Shown here in pieces: positions 1 through 8,570 of a DNA stretch of 39,145 nt; within the stretch, counting starts at the first letter, position 1, and each line of letters starts with the position of its first letter. Source of the stretch: Flavobacteriaceae bacterium (GTDB lineage Bacteria; Bacteroidota; Bacteroidia; Flavobacteriales; Flavobacteriaceae); assembly GCA_028281065.1 (NCBI GenBank), contig JANQKN010000126.1, forward strand, positions 1 to 39,145. Reading direction: 5' to 3'. Position numbers and translations under genes: made by a program. The notes beneath the pieces are model-generated. The model saw only the letters and a list, made by a program, of their open reading frames with translations. It had not been told where the DNA came from and did no database searches.

Positions 1-1299
1 CAGTTTAGAACTTCGTATTCCGTAGAACACGATATAACCATAGCAGGCTATAATGAGGATAAATGCCATTTTAAAGCCTATGGAATCTGCTAGGTATCCA
101 TATAGGGGAGGAATAAAAGCACCTCCCGCTATGGCAGTACATAGAATTCCGGAACCTTGGGGTTTAAGGTTCCCTAATTTAGCGATGGCTATGGTAAAAA
201 TAGTGGGGAACATCACCGAATTGAACAGTCCAACAGCAATAATGGACCACATGGAAACGAATCCAGTGGTAAACATGGAGATTAAGACAAGTGCGATGGC
301 GCTGAACCCGAAAAGGGATAATATTCTGGAGGGTTTAAAGATGGTGGTAAGGTAAGCGCCCACAAACCTTCCTATCATGGCTCCGGTCCAATAGAAGAAA
401 ACGAAAGCACCTACAATTCCTTTGGGGTCCACTTCTTCGATGTTCGAAGAATGCACCAAGTCGAAAATACTGGACATAAAGTCGCTTGTTTTTATTTTTG
501 CGGCTAGTTTCATGTCCAAAAAGTAATTGGTGAGGAAAGTCCCAATAGCTACTTCGGTTCCTACATAGATGAAGATTCCTATGGCTCCCAATAAAAGGGT
601 TTTGCTTTTTAGTACACTGGAATAGGAGCCTTTGGAAGTGGTGTCCAATATTTTAGGAAGCTTCATGAAGGCAACAAAAAGACCGAGTATAATAAGTAAG
701 ATCGCCAAAATGAGAAAGGGGTTTTGTACGGCAGACGCCTCGGCAGCATAATATGCAAGTCTATCGCTTTCACTTAAGTTGTTTATTTCCTCTTTGGTCA
801 AGATTTTATCGCTCAAAATAAAAATAGCCCCTAATATGGGGGCAATTGCGGTTCCTAACGAATTGAAGGCTTGGGAAAGATTTAGTCGGCTGGAAGCCCC
901 TTTTGGATCACCCAATACCGCAACATAAGGATTGGCTGCTACCTGTAGTAAAGTCATCCCTCCAGCTAGGGTGAAATAACCAATCAAAAACAAAGGGAAT
1001 AACCGTAAAGAAGCTGCAGGATAAAAGAGTAGGCAGCCAGTACCCATCGTAACCAATCCTGCTATAATCCCTTTCTTATATCCAATTTTTCGCAGTAGGT
1101 TTCCTGCAGGAATCGAGAAAACCCCATAGGCGATAAAAAATGCAAATTGTACCAGGCTGGCCTCAAAATTCCCAATGGAAAAAATCTCGCGCAATCGAGG
1201 AACCAACGAATCCACCAACACCGTTATGAGTCCCCAGGTAAAGAAAAGGGAGGTTAGGATGATAAATGCCTTTCTGTAATTGGGACGGATCTTTTCCAT
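1..1299 (-). CDS. FucP-like sugar:H+ symporter (MFS), C-terminus cut by window edge
   Basis: The reading frame is open from an ATG at 1299 to the first base of the window, giving 433 codons without a stop, so the extreme C-terminus lies outside. The translation is a polytopic membrane protein beginning MEKIRPNYRKAFIILTSLFF, followed by a TWGLITVLVDSLVPRLRE segment and an AANPYVAVLGDP motif. These features are typical of the FucP / glucose-galactose branch of the major facilitator superfamily, whose members are about 410-440 residues, so little is missing. The family imports a monosaccharide with protons across the inner membrane; the actual sugar cannot be read from the sequence. A near-consensus -7 box (TATATTCG, one mismatch) lies at 1328-1335, about 30 bases before the start. 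No catabolic neighbour is present on this side. Confidence 0.85.
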   Translation of the reverse strand, partial: MEKIRPNYRKAFIILTSLFFTWGLITVLVDSLVPRLREIFSIGNFEASLVQFAFFIAYGVFSIPAGNLLRKIGYKKGIIAGLVTMGTGCLLFYPAASLRLFPLFLIGYFTLAGGMTLLQVAANPYVAVLGDPKGASSRLNLSQAFNSLGTAIAPILGAIFILSDKILTKEEINNLSESDRLAYYAAEASAVQNPFLILAILLIILGLFVAFMKLPKILDTTSKGSYSSVLKSKTLLLGAIGIFIYVGTEVAIGTFLTNYFLDMKLAAKIKTSDFMSSIFDLVHSSNIEEVDPKGIVGAFVFFYWTGAMIGRFVGAYLTTIFKPSRILSLFGFSAIALVLISMFTTGFVSMWSIIAVGLFNSVMFPTIFTIAIAKLGNLKPQGSGILCTAIAGGAFIPPLYGYLADSIGFKMAFILIIACYGYIVFYGIRSSKL

Positions 1300-1778
1300 G
1301 GAATGGGTTGGTTAAAAATTGGTTGTCCGAATATATCAAAAAAAAATGTGTTGATGGGGAAAGCTAGGGAGCCCGCAGGTGGTGCTATTTGTTGAAACGA
1401 TTCTTCTTTTTTTAAAGATGAAATGTATAGGAAGACTCGTAGCTTTTATTTGTAAAGCTGCAGCTAGTGGTTTAATGTGAAAAACCTAGGCCAACAGAAA
1501 TGACAGCAAACATTACTTCAAAAGCAATGAAATACTGCCATTCCTTACTGAGGCCATACTAGCTAATCTAATCGCTTCGAAACTATAAATACCTGTTTAA
1601 ATATCCATGCCCAAACCAACGATCGGGCTGTTTTGGGGAACGTACGGTATTTTTAAGGAACAAACGGGAAATTGTACTGTTCTTATAATCCTTGTTTGGT
1701 GTTTTGGTTTGCAAAGAAACTCGAAATGTATCCAAGTTGTTAATTGGCTCACCAAACCCTTGAAGAGAAATTAGAGGG
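1300..1778. other. 479-bp intergenic region without a convincing gene
   Basis: This gap lies between the start of the sugar transporter and the end of the LytTR regulator gene; both flanking genes are on the minus strand. I see no open frame with recognisable content, no tRNA and no strong terminator. A short inverted repeat (AGCTTT...AAAGCT) sits near 1441-1458. A weak hairpin (AACCCT/AGGGTT, loop about 14 nt) lies just past the regulator stop and could be a poor terminator. The right part of the region may hold decayed coding sequence, but I cannot identify it. Confidence 0.5.
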
Positions 1779-2543
1779 TTATTTTATGAACAGAAACTCT
1801 TGCAGCTTTTGCAAGCGTCTTTTGGCAATGGGTAAGGGTTTGTGATTGGCTATCTCACAATAAAACCCGGCTTCCTTGTTTATACTTGTAACATATTTTA
1901 GGTTAACCAAGTAGCTTTTGTGTATCCTAAAAAAGAGGGAAGGGTCTACGACCTCTTCGTAATAGCCCAAGCTTTTTGTTGAAACCATTTGTTCGCCGTT
2001 ATTTAAATACAATACGGTATACTTGCCTTCGGATTCTAGATACATTACATCTTCTGACCTAATGAAATCGATTTTTTTAAGGGAAGAAACCGTTAAAAAT
2101 TCATTAGGTAACCTGTTCTCACAAATGGACTTGGAAAGCATATGGATTTGCCTTTCGTCTAAGTATCTTTCGTTTAGGATGCTTTTGTGCGCTTTATTTA
2201 CAGCAACTATCAACTCCTCTATATCAACAGGTTTTAGAATATAGTCTACTGCATTAAATTTAAGTGCTTTTAGGGCAAATTCTTCGTATGATGTAACAAA
2301 GATGACATGGGTCTTCCTAAAGGAAATTTCTTCTAATAAGTCGAAACCTGTACCTGTGTCCAAAACAATGTCCAGAAAAACCAACTGGGGTTGCAGTTCA
2401 TTAATTAGTTGGACGCCCTTTTCTTTTGTACTTACCCTATCCAAAATCTTTATTTGCGGACAGTATTTGGTTACAAAGTGCTCTAGAAGTTCTAGGTTGT
2501 ACAATTCGTCGTCTACAATTATTGCTGTGATGTCAGTGCTCAT
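1779..2543 (-). CDS. LytTR-family response regulator (orphan)
   Basis: This 254-residue protein has the two-domain layout of LytR/AlgR regulators. The receiver domain covers residues 1-125, with acidic residues D11 and D12, the phospho-acceptor D58 (VFLDIV) and the conserved lysine K104 (YILKPVD). The C-terminal part, about residues 150-254, is a LytTR DNA-binding domain (FLTVSSLKKIDFIR, YLESEGKYT, FFRIHKSYLVN). Such proteins are phosphorylated by LytS/YehU-type kinases and bind direct repeats in promoters. No kinase gene lies next to it, so it is an orphan within this window. It is a distant paralogue of the regulator at 29543-30283. The ATG at 2543 has no Shine-Dalgarno sequence, which is normal in this phylum. 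Confidence 0.93.
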   Translation of the reverse strand: MSTDITAIIVDDELYNLELLEHFVTKYCPQIKILDRVSTKEKGVQLINELQPQLVFLDIVLDTGTGFDLLEEISFRKTHVIFVTSYEEFALKALKFNAVDYILKPVDIEELIVAVNKAHKSILNERYLDERQIHMLSKSICENRLPNEFLTVSSLKKIDFIRSEDVMYLESEGKYTVLYLNNGEQMVSTKSLGYYEEVVDPSLFFRIHKSYLVNLKYVTSINKEAGFYCEIANHKPLPIAKRRLQKLQEFLFIK

Positions 2544-2580
2544 GGGGGTTCAGCCTTTTAAATAATTACAAAAAACAATA

Positions 2581-2724
2581 ATGTCTATAGCATTCTCAAT
2601 TAAGAATACATACAGAGTTTACCAAGTCAGGTTGTATTTGCGTGGGGATAATGAATCGAAGATTCACGTGATCTCTTTAGCGGAGGAAAGATTGGGAGAT
2701 CCATATTTTATATTACTAAAGTAG
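2581..2724 (+). CDS. Possible 47-residue ORF, unrecognised
   Basis: An ATG at 2581, preceded by an A-rich stretch, opens a 47-codon frame ending in TAG at 2722-2724. The peptide begins MSIAFSIKNTYRVYQVRLYL and contains KIHVISLAEERLGDPYF. I do not recognise it. It reads like folded protein sequence rather than random translation, so it could be a real small protein or the remnant of a longer gene. It lies between the divergently placed LytTR regulator start and the tRNA-Phe terminator. No promoter is evident. Low confidence. Confidence 0.25.
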   Translation: MSIAFSIKNTYRVYQVRLYLRGDNESKIHVISLAEERLGDPYFILLK

Positions 2725-2825
2725 GAAAATAATGCTAAAGATTTCCAATAATACCGAAAAACAGATTGTTTTTTTCGACAAAACGCAGGAAAAATTGACA
2801 AACCACAACAAAATAAGGAAGTGGT

Positions 2826-2858
2826 AAAAAAAACAAAACCCACTCCTAGGAGTGGGTT
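2826..2858 (-). terminator. Rho-independent terminator of tRNA-Phe
   Basis: A perfect inverted repeat (AACCCACTCCT/AGGAGTGGGTT) spans 2837-2858, directly after the tRNA 3' end on the minus strand. It is followed on that strand by a T-rich tract corresponding to the A-run at 2826-2836. This is a standard intrinsic terminator. Confidence 0.85.
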
Positions 2859-2864
2859 CTAAGG

Positions 2865-2937
<73 letters not shown>

Positions 2938-2952
2938 TCGCTAATGCGGCTG

Positions 2953-2983
2953 CAAATATAATCCTATTTTGTCTTTTGCAAAA
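2953..2983 (-). promoter_or_regulatory. Bacteroidota-type promoter of tRNA-Phe
   Basis: On the minus strand a perfect TAnnTTTG box (TATATTTG, 2953-2960) lies about 16 nt before the tRNA 5' end. A TTTTGC element (2978-2983) lies about 18 nt further upstream. This matches the -33 TTTG / -7 TAnnTTTG arrangement known for the primary sigma factor of Bacteroidota. Confidence 0.75.
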
Positions 2984-3084
2984 CATAAATTAGAAAAAAA
3001 ACATTTTGTCTTTTTCTTACTTTAATAGTGTATTAACAAACTCGAAGCAGTCGATATTGTATTTTTAGCGCCTCATTGTGTTAT

Positions 3085-3813
3085 ATGAACCTAATTGTAG
3101 ATGTAGGAAACACTTCGATCAAACTGGCTGTCTTTGCCGAAGATCGGTTTGCTGAAAAAATTGTTTCCACCCCCGATTCCTTTTCAGAGGATCTTCAACA
3201 ACTGGAAAGTGATTTTCCAAAGTTGAAACGTTGCATCGTTTCTTCGGTAGGGGACTTTAAGGCCTATACACAATTGGAGAACACCTATAAAGTATTGCGG
3301 TTGGATCATACAACGCCGGTCCCTTTTCAAAACGATTATGGAACACCCAAAACACTTGGGGTGGATCGTATTGCTTTGGTAAGTGCAGCCGCTAGCCAGT
3401 TTCCTGATAAAAATGTATTGGTAATCGATGCGGGAAGTTGTATTACCTACGATTTTTTAACACACGAGAATGTGTATTTGGGAGGGGCTATTTCCCCAGG
3501 GATACAGATGCGGTATAAATCTTTGAACACTTTTACCGCGAACCTTCCGTTATTGGATGCAGAGGCACCAAAAAATTGGATAGGAAGCTCTACCCAAGAC
3601 TCCATGCACATAGGTGTTGTGCAGGCTGTTGCCCATGAAATAGATGGGTTTATAGCACAGTATAAGGAAGATTTTTACGATTTAACGGTTATTTTAACAG
3701 GCGGAGACACTCAATTTTTGCGAGATCGCATAAAAAATGACATCTTTGCCAACTCAAATTTTTTGTTGGAAGGTTTAAACCATATTTTGGAATATAACAA
3801 GGATTCATGCTGA
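3085..3813 (+). CDS. coaX: Type III pantothenate kinase
   Basis: CoaX phosphorylates pantothenate to 4'-phosphopantothenate, the first committed step of coenzyme A synthesis, in the cytoplasm. The 242-residue protein shows the ASKHA-fold signatures of the type III family: DVGNTSIK at the N-terminus, YGTPKTLGVDR, the catalytic-site strand VIDAGSCITYDF, GGAISPGIQMR and a C-terminal VILTGGD. Its length is typical. I chose the ATG at 3085 over an in-frame TTG three codons upstream, because the family begins directly at the hydrophobic strand before DVGNT. Its end overlaps the next gene by 7 bp, so the two are likely cotranscribed. Confidence 0.95.
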   Translation: MNLIVDVGNTSIKLAVFAEDRFAEKIVSTPDSFSEDLQQLESDFPKLKRCIVSSVGDFKAYTQLENTYKVLRLDHTTPVPFQNDYGTPKTLGVDRIALVSAAASQFPDKNVLVIDAGSCITYDFLTHENVYLGGAISPGIQMRYKSLNTFTANLPLLDAEAPKNWIGSSTQDSMHIGVVQAVAHEIDGFIAQYKEDFYDLTVILTGGDTQFLRDRIKNDIFANSNFLLEGLNHILEYNKDSC

Positions 3814-5048
3814 AACGTTTTTTTATCATTACACTACTGTTGTTCAGTAGCTTGGTAGTTGCCCAAGAAGGAACTACTTCTCCATACTCATTTTTTGGTG
3901 TGGGTTCACTAAAGTTCAAGGGAACTGTAGAGAATAGGGCAATGGGAGGTCTAGGCGTTTTTGCAGACAGTATACACCTTAATTTACAGAACCCTGCGAG
4001 TGTTGCAGGACTTCGATTGGTAAACTATTCGTTAGCGGGAAGTCACAGATTCAACAAACTAGCTACCGAACAGGATTCCCAAAATGCTACTACAACAACC
4101 CTGGATTATATAGCCATTGGGATTCCGATGGGTAAATTCGGGGCTAATTTTGGTTTGGTTCCCATAACATCCACAGGATATAAGTTGCAGAACGAAGTGG
4201 GGGGTAGTCTTACCCAGTTTGAAGGAAGCGGGGGACTTAACAAGGCGTTCTTTGCCTTAGGGTATCAAATCACACCCAAACTTAGTATAGGGGTAGATGC
4301 AAATTATAATTTTGGAAACATAGAGAACATAGCTACCAATACCCAGGAAGATGTTGAGTTGGGAAGTCAGGAGATCAATAGGTCGACACTGTTGGGTTTC
4401 AGTTTTAACTTTGGAGCTATCTACAGGACTATGGTATCCGATAACCTAGAGATGATTTCGAGTGTAACCTATACACCGGAAACCGATCTTACTTCAGAAA
4501 ACGAAAGGGTTGTTGCCAGTATTCAGCAGCTTCCTTCTGGGGCGATACGCCCGTTGGATATACGTGAAATTGCGGTAGATGATACCGATCTTACATTCCC
4601 TTCACAATTTACATTGGGAACGGGTATAGGAAAGCCCAAAAAATGGTTTTTAGGAGGGGAGTATACTTCGCAAAAAACCAGTAACTTTACCAACCGGTCT
4701 TTCGATCTCCCCAATGTTACCTTCGAAGATGCTTCTAAATTCAGTTTAGGAGGGTTTTATATCCCTAACTATAATGCATTTGGAAATTACTTTAAACGAG
4801 TGGTTTACAGGGCTGGGATTCGGTTTGAAGAAACAGGAATTAACATTAATAATGAATCTATAAATGAATTTGGCATATCTTTTGGTATGGGGTTACCTAT
4901 AGGAGGGAGATTCTCCAATCTTAACCTAGGTTTTGAGTTCGGAAGACGAGGAACAAAAAACGCAGGTTTGGTACAAGAGACCTTCTTCAATACATTCATA
5001 AGTTTGTCACTAAACGACAAATGGTTTGAAAAAAGATATTTTGATTAA
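3807..5048 (+). CDS. Predicted outer-membrane beta-barrel protein of unknown function
   Basis: The 413-residue product has a signal peptide of about 19 residues (FFIITLLLFSSLVVAQ). After it comes SPYSFFGVGSLKFKG and a long series of alternating, aromatic-rich strands ending in FISLSLNDKW, which fits an outer-membrane beta-barrel related in style to the FadL/OmpP1 group. A gene of this kind follows coaX in many Flavobacteriaceae, in my recollection of gene order. Function and substrate are unknown. The start overlaps coaX by 7 bp and the end lies 19 bp before the ATG of the TPR gene, which suggests one operon. Confidence 0.75.
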   Translation: MLKRFFIITLLLFSSLVVAQEGTTSPYSFFGVGSLKFKGTVENRAMGGLGVFADSIHLNLQNPASVAGLRLVNYSLAGSHRFNKLATEQDSQNATTTTLDYIAIGIPMGKFGANFGLVPITSTGYKLQNEVGGSLTQFEGSGGLNKAFFALGYQITPKLSIGVDANYNFGNIENIATNTQEDVELGSQEINRSTLLGFSFNFGAIYRTMVSDNLEMISSVTYTPETDLTSENERVVASIQQLPSGAIRPLDIREIAVDDTDLTFPSQFTLGTGIGKPKKWFLGGEYTSQKTSNFTNRSFDLPNVTFEDASKFSLGGFYIPNYNAFGNYFKRVVYRAGIRFEETGININNESINEFGISFGMGLPIGGRFSNLNLGFEFGRRGTKNAGLVQETFFNTFISLSLNDKWFEKRYFD

Positions 5049-5067
5049 TTACAAAAATACTAACACA

Positions 5068-6426
5068 ATGAAAACGAAAGTTATTTTATTAGTAACAGCT
5101 CTAACGCTTACTTTTAGCAGTAACATGCTGGCGCAGATGGACGAATGTGTGGTAACAGCTTCTTTGTTCATAGAGCCTGCTAAGGCTAAAAACTATGATG
5201 CCGCTTTACCACATTACAGTAAAGTGGTAAAAGAATGTCCCACCTACAGCTTGGCCACTTACCAATACGGTGCTAAGATGTTCGAGCATTTTATCAAAAA
5301 TGGTGATAAGTCTAAAATTGGGGACTACGAGAGTAACTACAACCTTATGAAGACCAATTACCCTGCTAAGACTAAAGTAGGAAAGGAATTGGCCAAAATT
5401 GCGCAGATTAAGTACGATAACGGCATAGGGACCAAAATGGAGTTGTTCAATGCTTTCGATAAAGCTTACAAAACGGACGAAAAAACTTTTACAAGTCCTA
5501 AGAGTTTATATACCTATTTCTCTTTAGCAAAAGATCTTTTCGTAGAAGATGGTAAGGATATCCAGGAGGTATTCGACCTTTACGATGTTGTTCAGGAAAA
5601 GATCAGTAAGGAAGAAGTGAAGTATGCCGGTAAGTTGTCTGAGTTGATCGAGAAAGAGCAATCTGGTACTGCCTTAACAGCTAAGGAAACCAAGAGAATG
5701 AAAGGTTATGAGAAGAACTTGGAGAGCTATGGGAAAATCAAAGGAAGTATAGATACCAAATTAGGAGATATAGCAGACTGTACTAATCTAGTTCCTTTGT
5801 ATGAAAAACAATGGGAAGAAAAGAAGAACGATGTAAGCTGGTTGAAGAGTGCTGCTGGTAAGTTGAACTCCAGAGACTGTGATACGCCTATGTTCTTCCA
5901 GATGGTACAGCAACTACACACGCTTCAGCCTTCTGCAGCTTCTGCTTTCTACTTGGGTAGATTGGCCGAAAAAGAAGGAAAAGCTAGTGAAGCCAAGGAT
6001 TATTATACCCAAGCGATCGATTTAGAGCCGGATCCTAACCAAAGAGTAAAGTACTACTACAGCTTGGCAGAGAACTACAGAAAGAAAGGAAGCTATGGGC
6101 AAGCTAGAAAGTACTACAGAAATATGTTGGAGATTAAGCCTAACTCTGGTTCTGCTTATTTAAAGATTGCTAGCATGTACGCTAAGAGTGCCAACAACTG
6201 TGGAAATAGCGTATTCGAAAAGAGAGCTATTAACTGGTTGGCTGCTCAAATGGCCGATAAAGCTGCCCGCGTAGATCCTTCTATTGCATCTACGGCAAGA
6301 AGTGCTGCAAGCAGTTACAGACAGCGTGCTCCTAGCAAGAGCGATATCTTTAGCGAAGGAATGGCGGGTAAAACCGTAAGCTTTAGCTGTTGGGTAGGAG
6401 GAAGCGTAAGGGTTCCTAGTCTATAA
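5068..6426 (+). CDS. Secreted tetratricopeptide-repeat protein
   Basis: I place the start at the ATG at 5068, because it gives a clean signal peptide (MKTKVILLVTALTLTFSSN, cleavage near LAQ). The frame is open from 5026, but the upstream extension overlaps the previous gene and would spoil that signal. The mature protein, about 430 residues, contains TPR-like helix pairs, clearest at SAFYLGRLAEKEGKASEAKDYY, then VKYYYSLAENYRKKGSYGQA and SGSAYLKIASMYAKSANN (three consecutive repeats). It is probably a periplasmic or envelope scaffold. The gene uses a restricted set of codons compared with its neighbours, which suggests strong expression. A perfect terminator-like hairpin lies 27 bases after its stop. 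Confidence 0.8.
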   Translation: MKTKVILLVTALTLTFSSNMLAQMDECVVTASLFIEPAKAKNYDAALPHYSKVVKECPTYSLATYQYGAKMFEHFIKNGDKSKIGDYESNYNLMKTNYPAKTKVGKELAKIAQIKYDNGIGTKMELFNAFDKAYKTDEKTFTSPKSLYTYFSLAKDLFVEDGKDIQEVFDLYDVVQEKISKEEVKYAGKLSELIEKEQSGTALTAKETKRMKGYEKNLESYGKIKGSIDTKLGDIADCTNLVPLYEKQWEEKKNDVSWLKSAAGKLNSRDCDTPMFFQMVQQLHTLQPSAASAFYLGRLAEKEGKASEAKDYYTQAIDLEPDPNQRVKYYYSLAENYRKKGSYGQARKYYRNMLEIKPNSGSAYLKIASMYAKSANNCGNSVFEKRAINWLAAQMADKAARVDPSIASTARSAASSYRQRAPSKSDIFSEGMAGKTVSFSCWVGGSVRVPSL

Positions 6427-6428
6427 GG

Positions 6429-6998
6429 ATGATATCTTTAAAATATATGATCAAAAACGTGATTGTTGTTTTGGCAACAATCACGTTTTTTTCTTGTGAA
6501 GGAAACTACAAAAATGTCCAGAAACTAAGCCAGCAGGATAACCTTCCTGCAGGGGAAGGGGAAGGGATACGAATGGTCTATACAGACTCGGGAAGGGTGG
6601 TTGCCACGCTTAACACCACCAAGGTGCTCGATTATGAAAACCTGGATTTTGGCTACCGGGAATTTCCCGAAGGTGTAGAAGTTCATTTTTATGAGAACGG
6701 GGAAAAGAGCATTGTTACTTCAGATTTTGCCGTGCAATATCCCATAACGGGAATCGTAGACCTTCGCAAGAATGTGGTGTTGGTAACTTCAGACGGCAAC
6801 GTTTTAAATGCCGAACAACTTTACTGGGATCAAAACAACAAATGGGTGTTTACGGACCAACCCTATCGCATCACTTTTAAGGACGGTTCCTACAATGATG
6901 GGGCGCGTTTCGATGCAAATGAAGATTTTACCGTATTTTTATCCCGTAAAAACGACGGTATCCAAATGATCGATCAAAACCAAGATTTCAATGAGTAA
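6429..6998 (+). CDS. lptC: LPS-export protein LptC (lipoprotein form)
   Basis: LptC is the inner-membrane-attached periplasmic part of the Lpt bridge that moves lipopolysaccharide from the ABC transporter towards the outer membrane. The product has up to 189 residues. Its hydrophobic N-terminus ends in the lipobox TFFSC, so it is probably lipid-anchored instead of using the membrane helix seen in E. coli. Then come beta-jellyroll strands (YTDSGRVVATLNTTKVL, VHFYENGEKSIVTSDFAVQY, VDLRKNVVLVTSDGNVLNAEQLYWD), the pattern of the LptC/OstA fold. The ATG at 6429 follows the previous stop by 2 bp; the ATG at 6447 would give a more compact signal peptide and may be the real start. The signal-peptide codons coincide with a strong hairpin. 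Confidence 0.85.
   Translation: MISLKYMIKNVIVVLATITFFSCEGNYKNVQKLSQQDNLPAGEGEGIRMVYTDSGRVVATLNTTKVLDYENLDFGYREFPEGVEVHFYENGEKSIVTSDFAVQYPITGIVDLRKNVVLVTSDGNVLNAEQLYWDQNNKWVFTDQPYRITFKDGSYNDGARFDANEDFTVFLSRKNDGIQMIDQNQDFNE
6453..6492 (+). terminator. Terminator-like hairpin inside the 5' end of lptC
   Basis: A perfect 16-bp stem pairs 6453-6468 (AAAAACGTGATTGTTG) with 6475-6490, with a 6-nt loop, followed by T residues to 6492. It has every feature of an intrinsic terminator for the TPR gene ending at 6426. Yet it lies inside the lptC reading frame and encodes its signal peptide. It could act as an attenuator that lowers expression of lptC and genes beyond relative to the TPR gene. Confidence 0.65.
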
Positions 6999-7191
6999 AA
7001 AAATCTATCAACTCTTCGAGTATGCCTATTTGGTCATGGCAGCACTTTCTGTATACATTGTTATAACCAATTGGGAATCTGATAGGGGAAGAGCCTATCT
7101 GTTTGGCTTTTTTGGGGTAGTAGCTATTTTTATGTTCATTTTCAAAAGAAGGTTTCGCAAGCGCTTGGAGAGTAGAAACGAAGACCAATAA
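6991..7191 (+). CDS. Small two-helix membrane protein of unknown function
   Basis: This 66-residue protein has two predicted transmembrane helices (AYLVMAALSVYIVI and LFGFFGVVAIFMFIF) and a basic C-terminal tail (KRRFRKRLESR). It overlaps the end of lptC by 8 bp, and its stop codon is followed immediately by the ATG of the next gene. That spacing makes translational coupling likely and supports a real gene despite its size. I do not recognise a family, and no function can be assigned. Confidence 0.75.
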   Translation: MSKKIYQLFEYAYLVMAALSVYIVITNWESDRGRAYLFGFFGVVAIFMFIFKRRFRKRLESRNEDQ

Positions 7192-8481
7192 ATGGAGTTT
7201 CAGATTCTGATCATTGTACTCTCCCTAATTCTTTCTGCTTTTTTTTCGGGCATGGAGATTGCCTATGTTTCGGCTAATAAGATCCACATAGAGATCGAAA
7301 AGAAGCAGAGCAATTTCTTGGCGCGTATCCTTCAACGAATCACGAAACGTCCCTCAAAATTCATCGCAACCATGTTGGTGGGCAATAATATTGCCTTGGT
7401 GGTGTATGGGTTTTTTATGGGCGATCTGTTGGTAGAATGGTTTAAAACCTTCCTTCCTTCAGATTATGCAATAGTCAATTTTTGGCTGGTAGAGTTCAGC
7501 CTCCTTACCAAAACCATAATTTCTACCCTGGTTATTTTGCTTACAGCCGAATTTCTTCCCAAGGTGTTTTTTCAGATTTATGCCAATAGGTTGGTAAAGG
7601 TTTTTGCCTTTCCTGCGTATCTTTTCTATTTACTGTTTTCTGTAGTTTCCGAGTTCATCATCTGGATTTCCGATTTGGTGCTAAAAGTGTTCTTTAAGAC
7701 CGAAGGGGATGCGGTGCAGCTAAGTTTCAGTAAAGTGGAACTGGGAAATTACATCAGTGAACAAATAGAGACCTTGGAGCAAAAAGATGAAATCGACAGT
7801 GAGATTCAGATTTTTCAGAACGCGTTGGAGTTTTCCGAAGTGAAAGCCCGCGAAGTCATGATACCCAGAACCGAAGTGGTGGCCGTGGACATCCATACTA
7901 TGCCCAAGGAACTTCAGGAGTTATTTTCGGATACGGGGTTTTCTAAAGTTTTGGTTTACAATGAAAGCATAGACGATATTTTGGGGTACATCCATTCTTT
8001 CGAGCTTTTCAAAAAACCTTCTGTCATCAAAAAAATACTCATGCCTGTAGTGTTTGTTCCTGAAACCATATTGGCAAAAGACGTACTGAATATATTGAGC
8101 AAGAAGCGTAAAAGCATTGCCGTGGTGATCGATGAGTACGGAGGAACCTCGGGGATTATTACCGTAGAGGATATTATAGAAGAGCTTTTTGGGGAGATTG
8201 AAGACGAACACGATTCTGTTGCCCTTACCGAAACCGAGTTGGACGAAAACCACTACCAATTCTCTGCACGACTCGAGGTGGATTACCTAAACGAAACCTA
8301 TAAATTGGACCTTCCCGAGGATGATGCCTATGAAACTTTAGGGGGGATGATCGTAAACTACACAGAGGAAATTCCGCAACAGGACGAAACTTTGGAGATC
8401 GAAAACTTTATCATCCAAATCGTCGAAGTTTCCAACACCAAAATAGAATTGGTGGAAGTTCGAAAGAATTTCGAGGAATAA
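7192..8481 (+). CDS. CNNM/CorC-type membrane protein with CBS domains (hemolysin family)
   Basis: The 429-residue protein has the CNNM transmembrane domain (residues 1 to about 190, opening FFSGMEIAYVSAN). A CBS-domain pair follows (about 205-330, with EVMIPRTEVVAVD and DEYGGTSGIITVEDIIEELFGEIEDEHD), then a C-terminal CorC/HlyC domain (about 345-425). Relatives are linked to magnesium or cobalt efflux; the old name hemolysin is historical. The gliding protein GldE of flavobacteria belongs to the same superfamily, but the gld neighbours are absent here, so I do not call it gldE. It lies in the lptC-ppiD cluster, with 0 bp before it. Confidence 0.88.
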   Translation: MEFQILIIVLSLILSAFFSGMEIAYVSANKIHIEIEKKQSNFLARILQRITKRPSKFIATMLVGNNIALVVYGFFMGDLLVEWFKTFLPSDYAIVNFWLVEFSLLTKTIISTLVILLTAEFLPKVFFQIYANRLVKVFAFPAYLFYLLFSVVSEFIIWISDLVLKVFFKTEGDAVQLSFSKVELGNYISEQIETLEQKDEIDSEIQIFQNALEFSEVKAREVMIPRTEVVAVDIHTMPKELQELFSDTGFSKVLVYNESIDDILGYIHSFELFKKPSVIKKILMPVVFVPETILAKDVLNILSKKRKSIAVVIDEYGGTSGIITVEDIIEELFGEIEDEHDSVALTETELDENHYQFSARLEVDYLNETYKLDLPEDDAYETLGGMIVNYTEEIPQQDETLEIENFIIQIVEVSNTKIELVEVRKNFEE

Positions 8482-8570
8482 ATTTCAAAAAACACTTGTT
8501 TTTTTAGTGCGAACCTTTTTATAAATCAGGGGAAAATGGTATTTTCGCCCACTATTAAATTTCTACAGTA

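Noticed and set aside
7192..8481. Assignment as gliding protein GldE
   Set aside because: The same superfamily, but no gld genes are adjacent and the neighbours are lptC and ppiD.
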